Positions 15,224-23,863 of a stretch of DNA of 64,000 bases are shown here, piece after piece. The position numbers were made by a program, and so were the translations under genes. Below the pieces are notes generated by a model that ran no database searches, was not told where the DNA came from, and saw nothing but the letters and a program-made list of their open reading frames with translations. Location: NCBI RefSeq assembly GCF_038019025.1, contig NZ_CP150496.1, forward strand, positions 1,267,501 to 1,331,500. Direction: 5' to 3'. Source of the stretch: Polaribacter marinaquae (GTDB lineage Bacteria; Bacteroidota; Bacteroidia; Flavobacteriales; Flavobacteriaceae). Numbering within the stretch: the stretch's first letter is position 1; each line of letters opens with the position of its first letter.

Positions 15224-16503
15224 TATGGTTTCGTAATAATTTACGAGTTAACGACAATGTCTCTTTAAAAAAAGCAATAGAAAACCATAAAAGAGTTATT
15301 GCAGTATTTTACTTTAATCCGAAGCATTTTAAAAAAGAGATTTTTGGTTTTAAAAAAACAGAAAAATTTAGAGCCCAATTTTTGATAGAAACAGTAAAAA
15401 ATCTTCAAAAAAACCTTCAAAAATTAAATATTACTCTACTAACTTTTTACGATGCACCACAAAATCATCTAAACAAAATATGCAAAGAGTTTAATATTGA
15501 TACCATATATTCTCAAAAAGAATGGACAAAAGAAGAAGTTGAAACTAACAAATTGATACAACAAAGTTTCTCTAACAAGATCTACTTTATAGAAGATTAC
15601 GATCAATTTCTTTACAATCCAGAAACCGTTTCTAATGATTTTAATAATATTCCGAATGTTTTTACTTCTTTTAGAAAAAAGTTAGAAAAATCGGTTAAAG
15701 TTAAATCAGAAACAACTCCTACTCCATTACCAAAAGAAAATTTAATAGAAAATCAAACTAGTATTCCTCACTTAAAAGATTTAGGTTTTCATAATTTTGA
15801 AATCCACCCGAAATCAGCATTTAAGTTTTCTGGCGGTGAAGATGCTGCCTTAAATAGATTGAATAATTACTTTTTTGAAACCAAAAAAGTGAATTTTTAT
15901 AAAAAAACTAGAAACGGATTAGTTGGCACAGATTATAGCACCAAATTTTCTCCATGGCTCGCAAACGGTAGCTTATCAGCAAAAACAATTTATTGGAAAA
16001 TTAAAGAATTCGAAGCTGAATTTGGGGCAAATCAATCTACATATTGGGTTGTTTTCGAATTAATTTGGCGCGATTATTTTAAATATATCTCTTTAAAATA
16101 CGATAATAGAATTTTTAAAATAGGTGGAATTTTAGAAAAAAACTACACTTGGAATTCAGATGAAAATCTAATTGAAAATTGGATAAACGGTACTACAAAA
16201 GACGATTTTGTAAATGCTAATATGATTGAACTCAAAGAAACTGGTTGGATGAGTAACCGAGGTAGACAAAATGTTGCTTCTTATTTAACTAAAGAACTTC
16301 TTATAGATTGGCGAATTGGCGCTGCTTATTTTGAATCTTTATTAATTGATTATGACGTTCATAGCAATTATGGAAATTGGATGTATGTTGCTGGCGTTGG
16401 TAACGACCCTCGAGACAGAAAGTTTAATACGCAACTTGAAGCAAAACGCTATGATGCAAATTACAAGTTTAGAAAAATTTGGTTAGAAAAAACATTATTT
16501 TAA
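15193..16503 (+). CDS. DASH-family cryptochrome
   Basis: This 436-aa protein starts with the photolyase alpha/beta domain ([14 protein letters not shown]) and has the FAD-binding helical domain from about residue 200. [14 protein letters not shown] and [12 protein letters not shown], and near the end [18 protein letters not shown], are DASH hallmarks. DASH proteins repair pyrimidine dimers, mainly in single-stranded DNA, using blue light, FAD and usually a folate antenna. The ATG at 15193 lies inside the DUF2256 gene. A GTP cyclohydrolase gene for folate synthesis lies in the next gene set. Confidence 0.9.
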   Translation: MQQKQENTGLVWFRNNLRVNDNVSLKKAIENHKRVIAVFYFNPKHFKKEIFGFKKTEKFRAQFLIETVKNLQKNLQKLNITLLTFYDAPQNHLNKICKEFNIDTIYSQKEWTKEEVETNKLIQQSFSNKIYFIEDYDQFLYNPETVSNDFNNIPNVFTSFRKKLEKSVKVKSETTPTPLPKENLIENQTSIPHLKDLGFHNFEIHPKSAFKFSGGEDAALNRLNNYFFETKKVNFYKKTRNGLVGTDYSTKFSPWLANGSLSAKTIYWKIKEFEAEFGANQSTYWVVFELIWRDYFKYISLKYDNRIFKIGGILEKNYTWNSDENLIENWINGTTKDDFVNANMIELKETGWMSNRGRQNVASYLTKELLIDWRIGAAYFESLLIDYDVHSNYGNWMYVAGVGNDPRDRKFNTQLEAKRYDANYKFRKIWLEKTLF

Positions 16504-16504
16504 A

Positions 16505-18037
16505 ATGAAGAAATTAAGACTAATTCTTGGAGATCAACTAAATAGTAAACATTCTTGGTTTGATAAATCTTGTAAAGACACCATCTATTGCATGTTCGAG
16601 ATGAGACAAGAAACAGATTATGTTACTCATCATATTCAGAAAGTTGTAGGCTTTTTCGCTGCAATGAGAAATTTTGCAGAAGAATTAGAAACTGCAGATC
16701 ACCGAGTAATTTATTACAAAATAAATGATGAAAAAAACGTTCAAAATTTAACTGAGAATTTAAAAACGTTAATCAAAGAATATGCTATTGAGAAATTCGA
16801 ATATTTAGCGCCAGATGAATTCAGATTAGACAGACAATTGTCTGAGTTCTCATCTTCTTTAAATATACCAAATCAGGTTTTTTCTACAGAACACTTTTAT
16901 ACTGAAAGAGATGATTTAAAAACAGTTTTTAAAGGTAAAAAACAGTTTTTAATGGAAAGTTTTTATCGTAACATGCGAAAAAAACATCAAATATTAATTG
17001 TTAATGAACAACCAGAGGGCGGAAAATGGAATTTTGACGCAAGCAATCGTAAAAAATGGAAAGGTGATGTTTTAATTCCTACAGAAATAAATTTCGATAA
17101 CAACTTAGAAAATATTTTATCAGAAATTAAAAAAGCAGGAATTGAAACTATTGGTAAAATAAATGCAAAATATTTTGAGTATCCAATTTCTAGAAAACAA
17201 GCATTAGAACAATTAGAGTATTTCTGTGAAAATTTATTGGTGCACTTTGGCGATTATCAAGATGCAATGCACACAGATAAAATTTATTTATTTCATAGCC
17301 GAATTTCTTTTGCCATGAATACAAAAATGATATCGCCAAAAGAAATAATTAATTCGGTTTTAGAAACCTATAGAAAGAATATCGACCAAATAAACATTTC
17401 TCAAGTAGAAGGTTTTATTAGACAAATTTTAGGTTGGCGAGAATATATGAGAGGCATGTATTGGATGTTGATGCCAAACTATAAAAATGAAAACTTTTTA
17501 AACAATAATAATAAGCTACCAGAGTTTTTTTGGACAGGAAAAACAAAAATGAATTGTTTAAAAAACGCAATTCAAAATTCTTTAAATAACGGCTACGCGC
17601 ACCACATACAACGTTTAATGATTACAGGAAATTTTGCTTTATTAACGCAAATTAATCCAGATGAAATTGATGCTTGGTATTTAGGCATTTATGTTGATGC
17701 TGTCGAATGGGTTCAGCTACCAAACACTCGAGGCATGAGTCAGTTTGCAGATGGCGGTAAAATTGCAACCAAACCTTATGTTTCTAGCGGGAGTTATATT
17801 GGTAAAATGAGTAATTATTGCGAGTCTTGTACATACAAAAAAACAAAAAAGCTAGAAGACGATGCTTGCCCTTTTAACTCTTTATACTGGAATTTCTTAG
17901 ACGAAAAACAAACCGAACTTTCTTCTAATTTTCGAATGAAAATGATGTATAGTTTACTAAACAAAATGTCTACAGAAGAAAGATTAAAAATTAAAGAAAA
18001 AGCAAATCATATAATAGAAAACATAGATGCATATTAA
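16505..18037 (+). CDS. FeS-type bacterial cryptochrome/photolyase (CryPro/PhrB type)
   Basis: This 510-aa protein has the family-specific N-terminus LRLILGDQLNSKHSW and FAD-domain blocks (QILGWREYMRGMYW, YAHHIQRLMITGNFALL). The cysteines of MNCLKNA, YCESCTYKK and DDACPF match the four ligands of a [4Fe-4S] cluster. Members repair (6-4) photoproducts and can use a dimethylribityllumazine antenna. It starts two bases after the DASH stop codon and its end overlaps the next gene by 11 bases. Confidence 0.92.
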   Translation: MKKLRLILGDQLNSKHSWFDKSCKDTIYCMFEMRQETDYVTHHIQKVVGFFAAMRNFAEELETADHRVIYYKINDEKNVQNLTENLKTLIKEYAIEKFEYLAPDEFRLDRQLSEFSSSLNIPNQVFSTEHFYTERDDLKTVFKGKKQFLMESFYRNMRKKHQILIVNEQPEGGKWNFDASNRKKWKGDVLIPTEINFDNNLENILSEIKKAGIETIGKINAKYFEYPISRKQALEQLEYFCENLLVHFGDYQDAMHTDKIYLFHSRISFAMNTKMISPKEIINSVLETYRKNIDQINISQVEGFIRQILGWREYMRGMYWMLMPNYKNENFLNNNNKLPEFFWTGKTKMNCLKNAIQNSLNNGYAHHIQRLMITGNFALLTQINPDEIDAWYLGIYVDAVEWVQLPNTRGMSQFADGGKIATKPYVSSGSYIGKMSNYCESCTYKKTKKLEDDACPFNSLYWNFLDEKQTELSSNFRMKMMYSLLNKMSTEERLKIKEKANHIIENIDAY

Positions 18038-19517
18038 TAGAGAAGAAATTAATGTTGTTTGGTTTAAAAGAGATTTACGCTTAGAAGATAACGAAGCTAT
18101 TTACAATGCTTTCGATTCTAATAAACGTACGCTGTTTTTATATGTTTTAGAACCATCTTTAATAAGTGACGAGCATTACGATAATCGTCACTGGAATTTT
18201 ATAAAACAATCTATCGAAGATTTAAACGATCGTTTAAAAAAATATAATTCTAAAATTTTAACTGTAGAAACCGAAGTTGTAACCGCTTTTAATCAACTTG
18301 CAACAACCTATAAAATTAATACGGTTTTTTCGCATCAAGAAACAGGTTTACTACTAACCTTTAATAGAGACAAAGAATTTAAAAGATACTGCAGAAACAA
18401 TACAATTGATTGGATAGAAAACAATAACAACGGCGTTTTAAGAGGTTTACTAAACAGAGAAGATTGGTTTGAAAAATGGGACAACTATATGTACGCTTCT
18501 CAAATAAAAATTAATATTTCTGCTAATAAATTAATCAATATTAATGAAATTGAAGCGATAGAAAAATTATTTAGAACGGTAAATCTAGAAACAAATAAAA
18601 AAACTCCGTTTCAAAAAGGAGGTTCCAAACTTGCCTGGAGATATGCTGATTCGTTTTTTAAAACAAGACATGAGAAATATATGTCTAATATTTCTAAACC
18701 CTTATTGGCCAGAGAAAGCTGCAGCAGGCTATCTCCTTATATTGCCTGGGGAAACGTATCTATAAGACAAATATTTCAGGAAGCCGTAAACAACACCACA
18801 GATAGTAATAAAAAACATATTAGCGCATTTATTTCTAGATTAAGATGGCAAGCACATTTTATTCAAAAGTTTGAAATGGAACACAGCATGGAAAACGAAA
18901 GTATAAATAAAGGATATCTAAAACTAAAAAAAAGTATTTCAAAAAAATACCAAGAAGCTTGGAAAGATGGAACTACAGGTTTTCCGATTATAGATGCCTG
19001 TATGCGATGTTTAAAAGAAACTGGTTACATAAATTTTAGAATGAGAGCGATGTTAGTTTCCTTTTTTACACATATTTTATGGCAACCTTGGCAACATGCA
19101 TCGCAACATTTATCTCAACTTTTTTTAGATTTTGAACCAGGTATTCACTTTCCCCAATTACAAATGAGTGCTGGCGAAACGGGTATTAATTTATTACGAA
19201 TTTACAATCCTATTAAAAATAGTTTAAAGCATGATGAAGATGCTACTTTTATAAAAAAATGGGTTCCAGAATTAAAAGAACTTCCTACACCTTTTATTCA
19301 CGAACCGTATTTAATGACACCTTTAGATCAACAGTTTAATAATTTTGAGCTAGGTATTCATTACCCTAAACCAATTGTCGACATAAAAACAGCTAGAAAA
19401 AATGCAAGTGATATTTTATGGAAACTTAAAAAAGACAAAACTGTTCAAGAAGAAAGTTATAGAATATTAAAAAGACACACCGTTTCAAATAAAAAAAGCC
19501 TGTTTACTAAAGGTTAA
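18027..19517 (+). CDS. Divergent photolyase/cryptochrome-family flavoprotein
   Basis: This 496-aa protein has the usual photolyase start (VVWFKRDLRLEDN) and FAD domain blocks (SRLSPYIAWGNVS, GTTGFPIIDACMRCL, RMRAMLVSFFTHILW). Where class I enzymes have the W..GTG.DA...R.FNP block it carries GETGINLLRIYNP, and the region after the antenna domain is unusual, so the subfamily is unclear. It could be a CPD photolyase of another class or a light sensor. It overlaps the FeS-type photolyase by 11 bases and ends the first light-stress operon. Confidence 0.8.
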   Translation: MHINREEINVVWFKRDLRLEDNEAIYNAFDSNKRTLFLYVLEPSLISDEHYDNRHWNFIKQSIEDLNDRLKKYNSKILTVETEVVTAFNQLATTYKINTVFSHQETGLLLTFNRDKEFKRYCRNNTIDWIENNNNGVLRGLLNREDWFEKWDNYMYASQIKINISANKLININEIEAIEKLFRTVNLETNKKTPFQKGGSKLAWRYADSFFKTRHEKYMSNISKPLLARESCSRLSPYIAWGNVSIRQIFQEAVNNTTDSNKKHISAFISRLRWQAHFIQKFEMEHSMENESINKGYLKLKKSISKKYQEAWKDGTTGFPIIDACMRCLKETGYINFRMRAMLVSFFTHILWQPWQHASQHLSQLFLDFEPGIHFPQLQMSAGETGINLLRIYNPIKNSLKHDEDATFIKKWVPELKELPTPFIHEPYLMTPLDQQFNNFELGIHYPKPIVDIKTARKNASDILWKLKKDKTVQEESYRILKRHTVSNKKSLFTKG

Positions 19518-19557
19518 ACTTATTGATAAAAACAAATTTTAATATTTTGTTAAATTT

Positions 19558-19610
19558 TGTTTAATCATTTTTAAATATCATTAAACATAAATATATTTTT
19601 CGTATATTTG
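19558..19610 (+). promoter_or_regulatory. Second operator-like inverted repeat plus promoter
   Basis: TGTTTAAT (19558-19565) and ATTAAACA (19580-19587) are perfect arms with centres 22 bp apart, as in the element at 11012. Both copies share AAATATC just before the second arm. The -7 element TATATTTG lies at 19603-19610, only four bases before the ATG at 19615, so the mRNA would be almost leaderless. The repeat sits 11 bp (one helical turn) further from its -7 element than the first copy. Confidence 0.65.
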
Positions 19611-19614
19611 AGTA

Positions 19615-20037
19615 ATGATATTTAATACCACACATAAAAACAATGACGCTAAAGCAACCATAGATGACTTATTAGGTGCGCCTTATAGTTTTTTTCAATC
19701 ATTAAAAATGGGTGGAACAGGCTCTAAAAGAATGATAATTGAAAAAGTAGGTCATGGTTTTGCTAAATACATGAACAAAGTTTCTGATATAAATTACGGT
19801 AATATAGAACTTAGAGAAAAAGGAATTATAGTTCATATTAATAAAGGATTAGAAACTTTTAGTTGGGCAATACCTTATTACCAACTTCACACATACAGAA
19901 CTAGTGGATTTAGCATACATGCACAAGGCAACTTTGTTAGGTTTAAATACAACAAACTGTTTAATGAAAACAAAAAGTTTATCGAAAAATTAGTAAACTT
20001 TAAAATAGAAAACGACAAACAATATCAACTATACTAG
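19615..20037 (+). CDS. Unknown 140-aa protein, first gene of the second light-stress set
   Basis: I do not recognise a family. There is no signal peptide, membrane helix or cysteine cluster. The second half (GNIELREKGIIVHINKGLE, then YYQLHTYRTSGFSIHA) reads as alternating beta strands, which would suit a PH-like or small barrel fold. It sits next to a TIGR03643 gene and folE under an operator shared with the photolyase operon, so a role in the light or oxidative response is likely. The start at 19615 is supported by the promoter but could lie further in. Confidence 0.7.
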   Translation: MIFNTTHKNNDAKATIDDLLGAPYSFFQSLKMGGTGSKRMIIEKVGHGFAKYMNKVSDINYGNIELREKGIIVHINKGLETFSWAIPYYQLHTYRTSGFSIHAQGNFVRFKYNKLFNENKKFIEKLVNFKIENDKQYQLY

Positions 20038-20313
20038 ATGAAAAAATTAAATGGCACATCTATTGATAGAATAATAGAGATGGCTTGGGAAGACAGAACA
20101 ACTTTCGAAGCGATAGAATTTCAATTTGGTTTAAAAGAACAAGAAGTAATCAATTTAATGCGTTCAGAAATGAAACTATCTAGTTTTAAAATGTGGCGTA
20201 AAAGAGTTCAAGGAAGAAAAACCAAACACGAAAAACTTAGAAACTTCGAAAAAGGACGTTTTAAATGTTCTAGACAAAAATCTATCTCGAACAATAATAT
20301 AGCCAAAAGATAA
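20038..20313 (+). CDS. TIGR03643 family protein
   Basis: This 91-aa basic protein has DRIIEMAWEDRTTFEAIE and LKEQEVINLMRSEMK, then FKMWRKRVQGRKTKHEK, which mark TIGR03643. The family is usually encoded near photolyase or cryptochrome genes and has no proven function. The helical, positively charged sequence suggests DNA or RNA contact. It starts directly after the preceding stop codon. Confidence 0.85.
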   Translation: MKKLNGTSIDRIIEMAWEDRTTFEAIEFQFGLKEQEVINLMRSEMKLSSFKMWRKRVQGRKTKHEKLRNFEKGRFKCSRQKSISNNNIAKR

Positions 20314-20367
20314 ACCCGTGCTTTGCTTTAACAAAAACGTTTAAGACAGCACATAAAAAAGAAAATT

Positions 20368-21060
20368 ATGATAACAGAATTATTACAAGAAGAAAAAAAA
20401 GGTCTTTTAAATGGTTTTACCATCGATGATATTGGTGACGATCATTTATTTACCGGCTTAGAAACTCCAATGAAAAAGGATGCATTCGAGCTTTCTGACA
20501 CGGAAAAGAAAGATAAAATTGCGTCTTTATTTTCAGAAATAATGGATGTAATGGGTTTAGATTTAACTGATGATTCTTTAAAAGGAACACCAAAAAGGGT
20601 TGCAAAGATGTACATTGATGAAATCTTTTCTGGTTTGAATCCTGCAAACAAACCCAAAATAGCATTATTCGATAACAAGTATCAGTACAATCAAATGTTA
20701 GTCGAAAAAAATATTACATTTTACTCTAATTGCGAGCATCATTTTGTTCCAATTATTGGTAAAGCACATGTGGCATATATTTCTTCTGGCAAAGTTATAG
20801 GTTTATCTAAATTAAATAGAATTGTACAATATTATGCAAAAAGGCCACAAGTTCAAGAAAGACTTACAAATCAAATAGCAGAAGAATTAAAAGCAATTTT
20901 AAATACCGAAGATGTAGCAGTAATCATAGATGCAAAACATTTATGCGTTTCTTCTAGAGGAGTCAAAGACGATACTTCTGCTACAGTTACCTCTTATTTT
21001 GGAGGAAAATTTAACAACCAAGAAAAAATAGTAGAATTACAGAATACCTTAAATTATTAA
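20368..21060 (+). CDS. folE: GTP cyclohydrolase I
   Basis: This 230-aa enzyme makes 7,8-dihydroneopterin triphosphate from GTP, the first step towards tetrahydrofolate. The zinc-site blocks YSNCEHHFVPIIGKAHVAYI and LCVSSRGVKD, and the substrate region SKLNRIVQYYAKRPQVQERL, are intact. The first 35 residues are an extra, poorly conserved extension. Its position among photolyase genes suggests a dedicated pterin or folate supply for antenna chromophores. It is followed after two bases by a small gene. Confidence 0.95.
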   Translation: MITELLQEEKKGLLNGFTIDDIGDDHLFTGLETPMKKDAFELSDTEKKDKIASLFSEIMDVMGLDLTDDSLKGTPKRVAKMYIDEIFSGLNPANKPKIALFDNKYQYNQMLVEKNITFYSNCEHHFVPIIGKAHVAYISSGKVIGLSKLNRIVQYYAKRPQVQERLTNQIAEELKAILNTEDVAVIIDAKHLCVSSRGVKDDTSATVTSYFGGKFNNQEKIVELQNTLNY

Positions 21061-21062
21061 TT

Positions 21063-21287
21063 ATGAAGTTAATCGAACAAGCACTAGAGTTTGAAACTCG
21101 CAAAAAAAGATTTCCAACAACCAGCGATAGAATATTGGCTGCAAGAGAAGCAAAACAATTAATTTTAAGTCTAAATGAAGTTTATAAGAAAAATAAAGAC
21201 GCAAATATTATGGATATTATGAAGCGTTTAACTCTTATAAAACAACGAATTGAAAGACGTTTGAAAGGAAAACCGCTTACTGCTTAA
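21063..21287 (+). CDS. Small conserved protein, first of two tandem paralogs
   Basis: This 74-aa protein contains FPTTSDRILAAREAKQLIL and KRLTLIKQRIERRLKGKP. It is highly charged and predicted all-helical, with no membrane segment. A second copy lies at 21367, roughly two thirds identical in a manual alignment. I do not recognise a named family. It immediately follows folE. Confidence 0.75.
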   Translation: MKLIEQALEFETRKKRFPTTSDRILAAREAKQLILSLNEVYKKNKDANIMDIMKRLTLIKQRIERRLKGKPLTA

Positions 21288-21309
21288 TAATAAATGCACA
21301 TTTTTATTG

Positions 21310-21362
21310 CTTATCTAAGTTTTATAATTATATTGGAAAAATTATAAAAACGACAAGATAAG
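21310..21362. repeat. Nested inverted repeat in the leader of the second paralog
   Basis: The outer arms CTTATCT (21310-21316) and AGATAAG (21356-21362) enclose inner arms TTTTATAATT (21320-21329) and AATTATAAAA (21340-21349); all are perfect. The structure ends four bases before the ATG at 21367 and could control translation of, or transcription into, the second paralog. Confidence 0.6.
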
Positions 21363-21366
21363 TAGA

Positions 21367-21582
21367 ATGGATTTATTAGAAAGAGCTGTAGAGTTTGAGA
21401 ACAGAAAGTTCTCTTTTAAAACAACAAGTGATAGAATTTTGGCGTCTAGAGAAGTTAAAGCACTTATTTTAGAGCTAAACCAAGTATATAAAGTAGATAA
21501 AGATCCAGAAATTATGGATCAAATGAAGCGTTTAACTGCTGTGAAGCAAAAAATTGAAAAGCGCTTGAAAGGAAGACCTTAA
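21367..21582 (+). CDS. Small conserved protein, second tandem paralog
   Basis: This 71-aa protein shares TTSDRILA, MKRLT and RRLKG-type blocks with the gene at 21063 and is likewise all-helical and charged. Unlike the first copy it has its own structured leader of about 80 bases, so the two may be expressed at different levels. Its function is unknown. The SDR gene follows after seven bases. Confidence 0.75.
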   Translation: MDLLERAVEFENRKFSFKTTSDRILASREVKALILELNQVYKVDKDPEIMDQMKRLTAVKQKIEKRLKGRP

Positions 21583-21589
21583 AAAGCAC

Positions 21590-22273
21590 ATGAAAAAAAT
21601 AATAGTAGTAGGAGGAAGCAAAGGAATTGGAGAAGCAATTGTTAATGCACTAGTAGATAATAATAGTATTATAAACATTAGTAGAACAGCGCCTTCGCTT
21701 TCTCACGCTAACTTAAAACATTACGACTGTGATGTTCTTAATGATGAACTACCAGAAATTGAAAACGCAGATACACTAATATACTGCCCTGGTAGCATCA
21801 ATCTAAAACCTATATCTAGGTTAAAATTAGAAGATTTTAGAGAAGATTTCGAAATAAACGTTGTAGGAGCTGTGAAAGCTATTCAACAATATCTTCCTAA
21901 ATTAAAAAATGGTAAAAATCCTTCTATTTTATTATTTAGTACAGTAGCTACAAAATTAGGAATGCCTTTTCATGCTAGTGTTGCTGCAGCAAAATCTGCA
22001 GTTGAAGGAATTACAAAATCTTTAGGAGCAGAACTTGCACCAACAATAAGAGTTAATGCAATCGCACCAACAGTTACAGATACAGATTTAGCATCAAAGC
22101 TACTTAGAAACGAAAGAATGATAGAAAATATCACAGAACGTCATCCTTTAAAAAAGTTTCTAAAACCAGAAGAAGTATCAGATTTAGCAACTTTTCTTAT
22201 CTCAGATAAAGCTCAATCAATATCCGGTCAAATTTTCGAATTAGATTGCGGTATTGTTAACTTCAAAATATAA
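21590..22273 (+). CDS. Short-chain dehydrogenase/reductase
   Basis: This 227-aa classical SDR has the NAD(P) motif GGSKGIGEAI at residues 8-17, a catalytic serine region (LLFSTVATKLG), and PFHASVAAAKSAVEG where the usual YxxxK tyrosine is replaced by a histidine-containing stretch. Loss of that tyrosine would weaken ordinary SDR catalysis, so the protein may bind rather than turn over its substrate, or use another residue. The substrate is unknown. It is within the second light-stress set. Confidence 0.8.
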   Translation: MKKIIVVGGSKGIGEAIVNALVDNNSIINISRTAPSLSHANLKHYDCDVLNDELPEIENADTLIYCPGSINLKPISRLKLEDFREDFEINVVGAVKAIQQYLPKLKNGKNPSILLFSTVATKLGMPFHASVAAAKSAVEGITKSLGAELAPTIRVNAIAPTVTDTDLASKLLRNERMIENITERHPLKKFLKPEEVSDLATFLISDKAQSISGQIFELDCGIVNFKI

Positions 22274-22277
22274 TAAC

Positions 22278-22751
<474 letters not shown>

Positions 22752-22755
22752 AATT

Positions 22756-22929
22756 ATGTTTGGTTTATTCAAAAAGAAATCGCCTGTAGAAAAGCTACAA
22801 GAAAAGTATAAAAAACTGATGGAAGAAGCTTATAAGCTTCAATCTATAAATAGAACAGATAGTGATACTAAATATAAAGAAGCAGACGATTTATTAAAAA
22901 AAATTACTGAATTACAAGCTAATTCTTAA
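22756..22929 (+). CDS. Lacal_2735-family small protein
   Basis: A 57-aa product with an N-terminal MFGLFKKKSPVEKLQEKYKK and a charged helical remainder ending LLKKITELQANS. It matches the small flavobacterial family annotated as Lacal_2735; its function is unknown. It sits four bases after the peroxidase gene and three before tspO, clearly within the operon. Confidence 0.8.
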   Translation: MFGLFKKKSPVEKLQEKYKKLMEEAYKLQSINRTDSDTKYKEADDLLKKITELQANS

Positions 22930-22932
22930 TTA

Positions 22933-23394
22933 ATGAAGCAACTTAAAATAACACTGCTTTTTCTAATTATTAATTTCGGTGGATTGGCATTTGGAAGTTG
23001 GTTAATGGACAGTGGGCCGCTTTCTGATTGGTACACAAATTTAAATCAAGCTCCTTGGACACCACCAGGAATTGTATTTGGTATTGCATGGACATTTATT
23101 ATGGTTTGTTTCTCGATTTATCTTGGTAAGTTGTTTACAGTTGAAAATACTATCGAAAATAAAATTGCTTTTTTAATTCAATTTATATTAAACCTAAGTT
23201 GGAATTATATTTTTTTTAATAAACATTTAGTATTAACAGCCTTAATTACAATATTATTGCTTACCACTTTACTTTTTGTTTATTTTTTAAAACTTAGTTC
23301 TAAAACTTTATATTACAAATACTTGCTACTACCATATATTATTTGGTTGTGCATAGCAACATCGTTAAACTTATACATTCTAATACATAATTAA
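22933..23394 (+). CDS. tspO: TspO/MBR-family membrane protein
   Basis: This 153-aa protein has five hydrophobic helices. APWTPPGIVFGIAWTFI, NLSWNYIFF and PYIIWLCIATSLNL are TspO signatures. TspO proteins bind tetrapyrroles and take part in light- or oxygen-dependent stress responses; they are often near carotenoid or photolyase genes. It fits the photo-oxidative theme of the operon. Confidence 0.92.
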   Translation: MKQLKITLLFLIINFGGLAFGSWLMDSGPLSDWYTNLNQAPWTPPGIVFGIAWTFIMVCFSIYLGKLFTVENTIENKIAFLIQFILNLSWNYIFFNKHLVLTALITILLLTTLLFVYFLKLSSKTLYYKYLLLPYIIWLCIATSLNLYILIHN

Positions 23395-23395
23395 G

Positions 23396-23863
23396 ATGAA
23401 AATTTACACACTTCATAAAAAACAAAACTTACCAATTTCTAAGGAAGAGGCTTGGAAATTTTTATCAGACCCAAAAAATCTAAAAACAATTACACCAGAT
23501 TATATGGGGTTTAATATTCTTTCTGGTGCAGACAGAGATATGTTTTCTGGCCAAATTATACAATACATTGTTACACCAGTTTTAGGAATAAAAACGAAGT
23601 GGGTTACAGAAATTACACATGTTGTAGATAAAGAGTATTTTGTAGACGAACAAAGGTTTGGTCCTTATGCACTATGGCATCATAAACATTTTATTCATGA
23701 AATTGAAGGTGGTGTAGAAATGGAAGACATTATCGATTACAAGCTACCAATGGGAGTTTTAGGACAATTAGCACATCCTATTTTAGTAAAACCAAAATTA
23801 GAAGAAATTTTTAATTACAGACAAAAGAAATTAATTGAACTTTTTGGAGAATATCAAAAATAA
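23396..23863 (+). CDS. SRPBCC-fold (START-like) protein
   Basis: This 155-aa protein has the sequence LPISKEEAWKFLSDPKNLK at its start and FGPYALWHHKHFIHE in the middle, typical of SRPBCC or polyketide-cyclase-like ligand-binding proteins found beside photolyases. The fold holds hydrophobic ligands; the ligand here is unknown. It shares one base with the next gene's start. Confidence 0.8.
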   Translation: MKIYTLHKKQNLPISKEEAWKFLSDPKNLKTITPDYMGFNILSGADRDMFSGQIIQYIVTPVLGIKTKWVTEITHVVDKEYFVDEQRFGPYALWHHKHFIHEIEGGVEMEDIIDYKLPMGVLGQLAHPILVKPKLEEIFNYRQKKLIELFGEYQK

